Notes under the pieces: generated by a model
What the model was told of the DNA's origin: nothing
The model's input: only the letters and a program-made list of their open reading frames with translations
Database searches by the model: none
Shown: positions 55,126-64,000 of the stretch, piece by piece
Numbering within the stretch: the stretch's first letter is position 1
How the letters are laid out: every line of letters begins with the position of its first letter
Source of the DNA: Heterostelium multicystogenum
Taxonomy: Eukaryota > Evosea > Eumycetozoa > Acytosteliales > Acytosteliaceae
NCBI GenBank assembly: GCA_003667245.1
Contig: RCNN01000037.1
Coordinates: 62,001 to 126,000, forward strand
Reading direction: 5' to 3'
DNA: 64,000 nucleotides
Position numbers and translations under genes: made by a program

Positions 55126-57115
55126 TTAAGCAGCAGATGTTGGTGCAGGAACAGGTCTAAATATAATTGATTGAAGCACAACAGTACCACCAATTACCTT
55201 TAGCCATAGCTTAGTAGGCTTGTCAGTGCTTATTGTAAAGATATAGTCTGGTTCTGCAGCACTTGAAATCAATTGATTGGATGCATTTGGAACATAGTTG
55301 AATGTAGATAGCAATACTTGATTGGCATTTAGAATACTGATCTTTCCACCTGTTGCAACAGTACAAGATAATCTGAGTCGAATGGTGAATGTGTATTGCT
55401 TTGGATCTTGAGGTTGTACTTGGAGCTTGATAATCTTTTTGTCAGAAATTTCAAATGCATGTTGACCAACCATCGTATAGTCCTTCTTAAAGACAATACC
55501 TTCATCCATATAAAAAGCCTTTTGTGGATCGACTATTGTTTCACTATTCGAAACTAAAACGTTCTCTGGGAATACTTCAGAGGGGATGAAACCAACACAT
55601 ACAGAGTCAATAAGTCCATAGGTTCTGCCCAAGATATCATTTCCAGAAGCATCAAAGTCATGCATCCAAGTATCTTTGTTGAGGCCTAAACCAAAAATAT
55701 CTCCAACCTTGTGTCCAGAATACTTGTAGGTCTTTTGGAGATAAGAGAACTTGCAATTATCATAGTAATAAGCAATCGATTGTTACGATTGTTACGACCT
55801 GGGGAAGGATTTGGATAATCGATATACTTGTCTACTCCAGTAACTTGAATCTTACGAACATTGACGTCGGAATTCATGTAGAGTGTTTGCTCATCTTTGG
55901 TTGGCGGGAATGTCATGGTGGTAAGAGTACCAATGTTTGGATTATCACCAACAGTTAGACCTTTACGGAAACCTGCAGCTTGGGTTTGATCATAGTAGTA
56001 AGGTGTCATTGTGTAGAGAAATGGATTACCTTTGATGTCCACGTGGTGAAGTTGACCTCTCCATTTTTCATGTACCATAGTTTGATCCCAGTAGGTGTAG
56101 TATTGTTGAATGGGGGGATTGTAGTATAGGTTTTCTCCAATAATAACATTTGGAACAGGTCTGTTAATATCAATAGTCCATCCAAGAACATCAGACCAAA
56201 GATATCTGACACGTTCGCCAATTGCACCTTTGGGGAACAGATCTTGGTCAAATGTATACCACATGGAAACATAGTCAAAAACCGAGGAGATCATAATAGA
56301 ACGGTATCGAAGGATATTGTTAAAAGTATCTCCTCCACCAACTGTAGCATTTTTTGCATCTATTCCTTGCCATCCGGTAGCGTAGGTAGTTTGACAATGT
56401 AATGCATACTCAGTGATGAAACCTTTGAAATCTTTCTTGTATTTTTCGACATCAACAGCTGGGAATCCCCATGATTTTCCATTGGCAATTACTTGGCGCA
56501 AGAAGAGCAAATGAGTAGTAGCAGCAACAGTAAACATCATGAGTTCCGTTACTTCAAAGCCTATCTTTCTAAAAATACCCTTTGGCACCAGAGCAGCTCT
56601 CAACTTTTGCTCAGCCGAAATATAGGCAAATCGCATCTCAGACTTCAAAGTGGCATTGGCTGGTTTAGCAATGGAAGTTTCCAACTTTGATTTAAAAGTT
56701 TCAATATAACTTTTGATACCAGCATATTCTGCGATAAATCGGCACTATCATATAAACTTATTTGTTGATCAACAATTTCTTTGACCATATTCTAAATATT
56801 ATCATGTTGATTAGTTTTAAAAAATAATGTATTTTACTCATTAATATCTACCATATACATAGCTGTCAGTGCGTTTGTATTTGAAGTTTGATTTGAGAGG
56901 ATATGAGACCAAATGGCATCGATGATAGTGGCAACTGCACCACCAACTACAGGAACCATAGAAGTAGATCCAACCACTATTGCCTTGAGCATCTCATTGA
57001 AATCAGTCTCTTGGGTGACTAGAGGCAAAGTAGAAGTTTTCAATACATTGGTTATTAAATCTTTTTGTTTTTGAAGCCAATCTGCTTTATCTGTTGGTAA
57101 AGATGTAGTAGCCAT
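55126..57115 (-). CDS. Delta-endotoxin (Cry)-like protein, frame-broken
   Basis: The protein resembles bacterial three-domain insecticidal crystal proteins. The first exon (56834-57115) and the next segment (to about 56480) carry the helical domain I pattern, including a long amphipathic helix with a TTHLLFLRQ core, where Cry proteins have 'NxHLxxLRD', and an EYALHCQTTY helix. The middle part (about 55800-56400) is Tyr-rich beta sequence like domain II. The last part (55126-55665) is a beta-sandwich-like domain III. An intron lies near 56760-56833. The reading frame is broken near 56690 and again near 55690-55780, so as printed the gene is interrupted. Endotoxin_N domains have been reported in Dictyostelium as a bacterial acquisition. 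Toxicity or role in the amoeba is unknown. Confidence 0.8.
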
Positions 57116-57390
57116 CTCTATTTGTTGAAAAATGTGAGTTTTATCAATAATTTATTCAACTTTGGTTAGTTTAAAACGGTTCACTTGTTTTTTTTAATAA
57201 ATATATTTATTTTAGTTTGATTTCAATTCTTAGATGATCAATACGATTATTGGACAAAATTAATAAACTTTGGTACAAATCAAAAGTGAAAAAGGGTTCG
57301 ATTCATAGAACTTTTTTTAAAATCACTTGGTTTGCAGATATTTGATTGTTCACCAAGGCTAAATATGATAGGTATGTATTTCAGGTTCTT

Positions 57391-58944
57391 AAAAGAATAA
57401 AGATTCAATTTTCTTATCAATATCTTTGATGTGTAGCAATCGATCATTACAACCAAATATGTTTGCAATACGAGTTCTAATTGTATAGGGCTCCCACTCT
57501 GTGATATCCAATCTTGATAGTGTGCGACTGTTGAATATTGATTGTGAGAATGATTCAATTGATTTGTCTGTTTCTGAAAGTTTCTCAATCATTTCATTGT
57601 AATATTCAAATTGAATTCAATACCAAGTCGTTTGATTGATTTGTTCATTTCTAAAAGATTGACAAGTTGATCGAGTTGATCAATGCCAACTTCAGTAAGT
57701 GAGAGATGCTTGATCGTTCGGTTGGTGTGCGCCATTGTTTGAAAGAATGAATCTGCAAGAACTTGACATGAGATTGTCAGTGATGTCAATGTCTGATTAA
57801 CAGATAATGCTTTGCTCAATGCGAGAGAGACAGCTTTGATTGTTTTTGATTTGAGGCCAATGTCCTTCAGTTGATTTGATTGTTGAAAGACTTTGATTGA
57901 AGGTATTGCAGAAGTTGTCAAGCTCTAAATACTTTAATCGTTTGTTCTTTGCAAGAATAGAGCAGAATTGTTTCCAATGTTTTAATTTGTTTGGAGCCAA
58001 TATGTCGCCCTCGTATTCATATGGGATACACATACATTGTATTTCTTCATCTTCATTATCATCTTGACCGAATGTATCGAATATACTGAGTGGAGTTTTG
58101 CATCTGAATGAATCGATGAGTGTATCTTTGGAGACAATATATTTCAATTCATTTGTAAATAATCGATGGCGTGGAATGATAATGTTTCTGAGTGATTTTA
58201 CTGAGAATAATTCTTTGGTAGGTGAGGTTGCGCATTTCATAATCCGGATTATCAGCACCATCGTCGAAAGAGAAAGTAGACAGAATTTACACGCCATGGT
58301 TCGAGATGGGTCTTATAATAATTTTTTACATCCTTTGAATGATATATTAATTCCCTGCTGATTAGAATTGAATGGATATGCACGAATTCCAGCTTATCAT
58401 ATCCAATTGATGATAAATACAGTTTACATCTAGAATACACTTATCATAATGAATGACTTTATAAACAAATACCTCTATTTTCACGGTGGATGGCAATTCA
58501 TTTGTTAGCTTTATACACCAGTGAAGCATCTTCTGTGTTGATAACCAATCTCTTGAGATTCTTGAACTTACTGATCCACTGTGGATCGGCAGAGAAGTCA
58601 GCATAGAGATGTGTGATGTTCTCAAATTGGTAGATCGAGCTTGTGAGTGAGAGATCCAATGGAATCTTGGCATAGAATCTATTGGTAATTGCTGCAATAT
58701 AGTCGAACCAATCTTTACAAACCAAAGCATATTCAAGTACTGATTGATTGTAATTCAGCTGTTTGAAATTCTCTAAATCTTCGGTATCATTTTCACCGAC
58801 ATGGTATTCATAGATATGATCTTTCAAAGTTGGGTACTCTGATAGTAAAAGTTGAAATGATATATTATAACTATGATCACTCTTCAACAAATTGTTTAAT
58901 AATGTTTTTTGTAATAATTTTGATAAAGTTAAATTCATTGTCAT
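57391..58944 (-). pseudogene. Decayed tandem copy of the F-box/LRR-like gene at 59414
   Basis: Almost the same DNA as 59414-61033, but broken in many places: shifts near 57610, 57860, 57930, 58240, 58350 and 58500. The 3' part (57391-57960) is nearly identical to the intact copy. The middle is more divergent, and the acidic insert is much shorter (only FGQDDNEDEEIQ). The 5' part is again very similar (LKDHIYEY, VCKDWFDYIAAITNRFYAK). The number and spread of lesions exceed those in other genes, and there are replaced segments, so true decay is likely. A collapsed or erroneous assembly remains possible. Confidence 0.7.
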
Positions 58945-59413
58945 ACTATTTAATTGTATAAACAACAACAAATTATATAATATATTATATCCGTTAAATA
59001 TTCTAACACAACAGAGTATATTAATATAATTTTAATAGTATACCTTGATAAAAATAAACAATTACAAAGGTCATTGTTATGATGTTGATGAAACTTAAAA
59101 GTTATAAATCTGAGTTGTTGAGCTTTGCACTCAACACTCTGTTGTTAAAAATATTCATGTATTAAACAGGAAAATGGTGGTCCCATCCGTTTTAATTTAA
59201 ATCATCATGATGATTCAAGAATCAATTGAACAGTTTGTTTCTCGAATACAAAGAAAACTATCAATATATTTCAATTCAGCATGTGTGATTCAGCATTCAA
59301 ATTTAATCGATAATTGGTGAATATCAGTTTATATTCATACATTATATTGTCTTAGATTAACAAGTTGGTAATACTCGTAGGAGTACTGAGAGATATGTAT
59401 TTATTTCAGGTTC
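58945..59413. other. Spacer between tandem copies
   Basis: AT-rich; no gene seen. Confidence 0.5.
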
Positions 59414-61033
59414 TTAAAAGAATAAAGATTCAATTTTGTTATCACTTTGATGGCTTAGAATATCTTTGATGTGTAGTAATCGATCATTACAACCAAATAT
59501 GTTTGCAATACGAGTTCTAATTGTATAGGGCTCCCACTCTGTGATATCCAATCTTGATAGTGTGCGACTGTTGAATATTGATTGTGAGAATGATTCAATT
59601 GATTTGTCTGTTTCTGAAAGTTTCTCAATCATTTCATTGTAATATTCAAAATTGAATTCAATACCAAGTCGTTTGATTGATTTGTTCATTTCTAAAAGAT
59701 TGACAAGTTGATCGAGTTGATCAATTCCTACTTCAGTAAGTGAGAGATGCTTGATCGTTTGGTTGGAGTGCGCCATTGTCTGAAAGAATGAATCTGCAAG
59801 AACTTGACATGAGATTGTCAGTGATGTCAATGTCTGATTAACAGATAATGCTTTGCTCAATGCGAGAGAGACAGTTTTGATTGTTTTTGGTTTGAGCCAA
59901 TGTCTTTCAGTTGATTTGATTGTCGAAAGACTTTGATTGAAGGTATTGCAGAAGTTGTCAAGCTCTAAATACTTTAATCGTTTGTTCTTTGCAAGAATAG
60001 AGCAGAATTGTTTCCAATGTTTTAATTTGCATGCAGCCAATGTATCATCCAATCCATCATATGGAATACAGCCACAGCAGTCTCCTTCATTAGCTTCATC
60101 TTCACCTTCATCGTTATCATCATCTTCTCCATCAGATTTGGAACATTCTTCATCTTCATCTTCGTTATCACTATCATCTGATTGAGCGGATACATCGAAT
60201 ATACTGAGTGGAGTACTACATCTGAATGAATCGACGAGTGTATCTTTAGAGACAATACATTTCAATTCATTGGTAAAGAATCGATCGTATGGAATGATAA
60301 TGTTTCTGAGTGATTTTACTGAGAATATTTCGTTGTAGGTGAGGTTGGTTACACCACCATCGTGATCACCATCATCATAGACAAAGTAGATAGAATTTAC
60401 ACGCCAAGGTTTGAGATAGGTCTCATAGTAATTCTCCTCCAACTCGTCGTACTCCACTGCGCTATAGATAGAAAATGCATGAATATGCACGAATTCCAGC
60501 TTATCATATCCAATTGATGATAAATCACAGTTCACCTCTGCCGATTCAGGGTCTTGATGAACAAATACCTCTATTTTCACGGTGGATGGCAATTCATTTG
60601 TTAGCTTTTGCACCAATGCAGCATCTTCTGTGTTGATAACCAATCTCTTGAGATTCTTGAACTTACTGATCCACTGTGGATCAGCAGAGAAGTCAGCATA
60701 GAGATGTGTGATGTTCTCAAATTGGTAGATCGAGCTTGTGGGTGAGAGATTCAATGGAGTCTTGGCATAGAATCTATTGGTAATTGCTGCAATATGGTCG
60801 AACCAATCTTTACAAACCAAAGCATATTCAAGTACTGATTGATTGTAATTCAACTGTTTGAAATTCTCTAAATCTTCGAAAACCTCTTGACGAGCTTTGT
60901 ATTCATAGATATGATCTTTCAAAGTTGGGTACTCTGATAGCAAAGGATCAGATTGTCTTAAATAACTATGATCACTCTTCAACAACTGGTTTAAAATTTC
61001 ATTTTGTAATAATTTAGATAGAGTTGAACACAT
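59414..61033 (-). CDS. F-box/LRR-like protein of a dictyostelid family, intact 539 aa
   Basis: One uninterrupted 539-codon ORF. The N-terminus (LSKLLQNEILNQLLKSD, then ALVCKDWFDHIAAITNRFYAK) looks like a degenerate F-box start. The body has leucine-rich-repeat-like units (FENITHLYADF, FKNLKRLVINTED, NKRLKYLELDNF, QTIKHLSLTEVGIDQLDQL, SRTLSRLDITEWEPY). Residues about 285-320 are a run of Asp, Glu and Ser. F-box/LRR proteins pick substrates for SCF ubiquitin ligases; that role is inferred. The family is amplified in dictyostelids, and the neighbour at 57391 is a decayed duplicate. Confidence 0.7.
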   Translation of the reverse strand: MCSTLSKLLQNEILNQLLKSDHSYLRQSDPLLSEYPTLKDHIYEYKARQEVFEDLENFKQLNYNQSVLEYALVCKDWFDHIAAITNRFYAKTPLNLSPTSSIYQFENITHLYADFSADPQWISKFKNLKRLVINTEDAALVQKLTNELPSTVKIEVFVHQDPESAEVNCDLSSIGYDKLEFVHIHAFSIYSAVEYDELEENYYETYLKPWRVNSIYFVYDDGDHDGGVTNLTYNEIFSVKSLRNIIIPYDRFFTNELKCIVSKDTLVDSFRCSTPLSIFDVSAQSDDSDNEDEDEECSKSDGEDDDNDEGEDEANEGDCCGCIPYDGLDDTLAACKLKHWKQFCSILAKNKRLKYLELDNFCNTFNQSLSTIKSTERHWLKPKTIKTVSLALSKALSVNQTLTSLTISCQVLADSFFQTMAHSNQTIKHLSLTEVGIDQLDQLVNLLEMNKSIKRLGIEFNFEYYNEMIEKLSETDKSIESFSQSIFNSRTLSRLDITEWEPYTIRTRIANIFGCNDRLLHIKDILSHQSDNKIESLFF

Positions 61034-61349
61034 TGATAGCTATTATATCTATATTATTGAAAACAACAACAGATTCTATTCTTTGTATTGTGTATCGGGG
61101 TGACGAATGCAATGTTAGGTGAAATGCCACTTTTTAAAATCCCACAATTAAGGCGCCTTAATCCAAAACTCATACACTTTTGAACTTTTTATTTTGTATT
61201 CACACACATTTGGTGATGTGACTAGAAAAGGACATACCCTCTGGAGATCTAGATATCTATTATATAATGGAATACCTGGTCCTACATGTTGGTTCTTGAC
61301 CTTGATCTTTTAGTGGAAATATTAATATGAATAATGGTAACAAATGTTG
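61034..61349. other. Spacer
   Basis: No gene seen. It includes a less AT-biased patch (AGGCGCCTTAATCC near 61150). Confidence 0.5.
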
Positions 61350-63286
61350 TTATAATGAGTTACATAGTTTTATTAGAGAATACCACTTGGGGTATATTTC
61401 GCCATAATGCTGACTTGTTATCAGGGATTTGATCTGACTTTGCAAATGTGGATATTGTTTCAAAACATAGTTAAAACATTCAATCTTTATATTGCTTAAT
61501 TGTGTATTTAAACCTGAAATGATTGCCTCGTCCAAATTGTCTTTGATAACTTCTCTTTGAATATCATATTTGGTTGGAATGATGCTTGATCGATTTCTCT
61601 TGTTTTCTAAGTTTTCAAGAGATATTTGAGAACTTCGAGCGAGTTGCCAAATGCATTCGTTAGATGTCGACCACAATACCTGTAGAATAGCCATTCGCAA
61701 GAGGAGAGTTTGTTGCTAACACTGAGAATATATTTGATGTTCTCAAGAGGTGCACGTAACAAATGTTTGGTAGGGATCTTCTCAAAGTGTTGTAGATGTC
61801 CGTATTTCACTAGTTCTTTGATTTCCTGCACTGGACAAGTGATAATAACAATCTGGAATATCCAGTCGATACCCTGATTGTATATAAATTGATCTTTTCG
61901 TGCTGGATGTAGGACCCACTTCAATTCCTCGATAGTTGTTGATAATGTATCTATTGTAAATTCAATCTTATTAGTTGCCAAATGTAAATGCTGATTGATC
62001 ATCATCAAATTTGATATTGTAGGTAATGTAGTATTGGTTGAGGTACAGGTATTCAAGTGATGCATGTATTGCTCACCGAAATCATATCTATTCAAAAATC
62101 GATTGAAACCATGTATGCTAGTATGATGAAAGTAATCGATGATCGGCACCATTGGTGAACTAATCTCAACGTCAAACTGATCAGTGATTGATAGATTCTC
62201 CATGAAATAATCAAATATTTCGAAGAAGCTATCTTCATAGTTTCTAGTACTCGATATCAGTTGTTTGAGTAATGTTACTGGGACACTTTTAATATGAGCT
62301 TTCATAATGCCGACAATCCATTTAAACATTGAGACGTTGTCGACGCTGCCTATCAACTCTTCTTGAAACATTAGTGACCATCGGCTTGGTGATTCCAGCC
62401 TCTTCTCGATCAACCGATAATAGACTTCAGTATTTACACAATCTTTAGTTAGAATTGGTCTCTTATAAGCTTTGCTAACCTGTTCAACTAAAGATTGATC
62501 TGATATTCTACTGATAGCATACTCCAACACCTCAACTGATCCGCAGCTTTGAAGGTTGTTTGCAAACCATCCTTCCCATTTTTCATCGAGTAAATTTAGT
62601 AACTCTATGCTTGCATGCTTCAAAGTGTGACAACTATTTGCCAAATCTTTAAAATGTGCTAGATATCGAGCACCTTCTTGATTGCTACCCTCCATACCTC
62701 TCGAGTCTTTGAGTTCCTCAAGGCACCTCGTTACCAGCCATTTGATAGTTTCGTTAGAATAGATATTATCATTATACTCTATCAAAGAATCATTGTCGGA
62801 TCTGCGATGTTTCTTATGGGAACTGTAAAATTGGAATGCATGGTAATCATTGTTAATAAGAGCCATCAACATTGCTTTGTCTAGAACATCTTGATGAGCT
62901 TCAAATTTGATATTGATAGGAGGTGGTATAACAAGCTTTCCAAGCAGAGCTCGCTCTAACAAACACCCAATAGTATTCAGATGTTCATAGGAAACTACTT
63001 CGGTCACTCTTCTAAATAGTTGATCGTCATTGATTTTAGATATGAATCTACATGTAAGGTAGTTGATATTTAACTTTGAATAGTCTCTAGTTTTCTCGAA
63101 ATCATTAAACTTATCGACGAACAAACCAATATGCTTATTCTTTAGCATCCAGGTGACATCAGTGATCTGATCATAGTGGAATCTAGAATGCTCAATGCTA
63201 GTAACTTGATTATTAATACTGTAAATAAAGTTAAATATTAAATTTCTTAAATAGATATTTTTGAGTATCTGTCTAAATTTATCCAT
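61350..63286 (-). CDS. Dictyostelid ankyrin-type repeat family protein
   Basis: Begins MDKFRQILKNIYLRNLIFNF, a start typical of a large dictyostelid family annotated as ankyrin-repeat-containing. The 559-codon main ORF has irregular helix pairs (VTWMLKNKHIGLFVDKF, SVEVLEYAISRISDQSLVEQ, NSLEVLKYLL) like divergent ankyrin units. A one-base shift near 61610 leads to the last 80 residues (NLDEAIISGLNTQLSNIKIE, ...WYSLIKLCNSL). No catalytic motif. Such proteins are probably protein-binding; the true partner is unknown. No intron seen. Confidence 0.65.
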
Positions 63287-63466
63287 ATCACATGTGATTT
63301 ATTTAATGTGTAAAGTTAAAGATAGATATAAATTAACAATTTTGGAATAAAAATGAAAAATTATTAGCTGCAAAGATTTCATCAAAATTTAAGTCACCCC
63401 AATATGTGTCGGTGATGAATATGCAAAGAGATCATGATCATCTTTCACTGGTTGCATTTTTTTGTT

Positions 63467-63523
63467 TAAGTAAGGTCTTCTGAATGATGCATACAGGATC
63501 AGAAGAATAAGTAGATATCTCCC
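63467..63523. repeat. tRNA-linked repeat motif, copy 2
   Basis: TAAGTAAGGTCTTCTGA (63467-63483), then a TCAGAAGA inverted partner, then AGATATCTCCC (63513-63523). It lies 64-120 bp past the 3' end of tRNA-Ile. It shares the 17-mer exactly with 36611-36627. Confidence 0.55.
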
Positions 63524-63553
63524 TTATGGTAAAGCAGGAAAACAGGAAAACAA

Positions 63554-63563
63554 CCGCATGCGG
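63554..63563. other. GC palindrome downstream of tRNA-Ile
   Basis: CCGCATGCGG is a perfect 10-bp palindrome 24 bp past the 3' end of the minus-strand tRNA. Confidence 0.5.
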
Positions 63564-63586
63564 GATTTATTTTTATTAAATTATTT

Positions 63587-63658
63587 GCTCGATGCAGGGA
63601 TCGAACCTGCGACCGTGGCGTTATTAGCACCACGCTCTGCCGACTGAGCTAATCGAGC
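63587..63658 (-). tRNA. tRNA-Ile (AAT)
   Basis: The acceptor GCTCGAT/ATCGAGC pairs 7/7. The anticodon arm is TGGTG-CTAATAA-CGCCA (anticodon AAT), and the T arm GCAGG-TTCGATC-CCTGC is perfect. 72 nt, no intron. Confidence 0.95.
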
Positions 63659-63664
63659 ACAATG

Positions 63665-64000
63665 AAATTCCAAAAAAAATTTTTTTTTGTTTGTAAACTA
63701 TGAGATCTCGTTTGGGTTTTGGAGAAGCCGGTTTGACCAAGACTGAACCCCTGTCGCTCGAGGTTTCTTTAAGGTTACTTATATTAAACGTGGCTATCTT
63801 TTATCAGATCGAGGTAATACCAGTGATTTGAAGCAGTGTGTGCAAAGGTTCTGGCTTTGAGTGCTTCAGCCAAGGGCTTGAAATGGCTCTGGTCTACAAT
63901 TTGACCTTTATCACCTCTCCATTTGAAACTGACGTAATGCTGATAGAAAAACACTCTTTGTCTTCTACCTGAGGGATTGGATCTGAACCAGTTCATGAAA
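63665..64000 (-). CDS. Unidentified coding fragment ending next to tRNA-Ile, runs off the window
   Basis: From the window edge the minus strand reads MNWFRSNPSGRRQRVFFYQH, then VSFKWRGDKGQIVDQSHFKP and LKARTFAHTASNHWYYLDLI. A shift near 63790 continues the reading (NLKETSSDRGSVLVKPASPK) almost to the tRNA 5' end. Codon use is less AT-biased than in neighbours. No family recognised. Position directly upstream of a tRNA gene fits a TRE5-like element end, but there is no retrotransposon motif. Confidence 0.4.

Overview
The window looks like nuclear DNA of a dictyostelid social amoeba (Amoebozoa). The sequence is very AT-rich, with short AT-rich GT..AG introns of about 50-190 bp. Poly-Asn, poly-Gln and poly-Ser tracts sit inside proteins, the tRNA genes are eukaryotic (two initiator tRNA-Met), and genes of both strands are packed closely with AT-only spacers. 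The species cannot be named from the sequence alone.

Layout. 0-7 kb: a MYND zinc-finger protein, an unknown Asn/Ser-rich protein, a small unknown protein, a DENN-domain protein and a small membrane protein. 7.2-8.9 kb: a spacer with a decayed coding relic. 8.9-20 kb: a GATA zinc-finger factor, a GT60-type glycosyltransferase, an Rnl5-type RNA ligase, a PGQPYP-repeat/Cys-tail protein, a transglutaminase-like protein and a PiT phosphate transporter. 20-36.5 kb: an initiator tRNA, a VID27 protein, two small proteins, a WWE-BRCT protein, an XRN exonuclease of unusual architecture and MED16. 36.7-46.6 kb: a second initiator tRNA, a HEAT-repeat protein, a CCCH zinc-finger protein, a patatin-like lipase and a Cys-rich membrane protein. 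46.6-54.2 kb: a long spacer, a Wee1-type kinase, DPM3 and NUBP1 (divergent), and tRNA-Arg. 54.2-64 kb: low-complexity ORFs, a Cry-like delta-endotoxin-type gene, a tandem F-box/LRR-like pair with one decayed copy, a dictyostelid ankyrin-type family protein, tRNA-Ile and an unidentified fragment.

Most genes are ordinary housekeeping genes with no operon logic. Nuclear RNA and transcription functions recur (XRN, RNA ligase, MED16, CCCH, GATA), but nothing shows that they act together.

A feature that affects every annotation here: at least 30 conserved genes or exons are broken by single-base shifts, often at homopolymers. Homology and domain continuity cross the breaks, so many are probably consensus errors rather than pseudogenes. 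Coordinates below span the whole inferred gene, introns and frame breaks included.

The most interesting items are: the XRN enzyme with a zinc knuckle and two RRMs inside the nuclease domain and a C-terminal PITH domain; GC-rich palindromes 22-30 bp downstream of all four tRNA genes; a 17-bp motif shared downstream of two tRNA genes; two predicted 7-nt micro-exons; and the bacterial-type delta-endotoxin gene.
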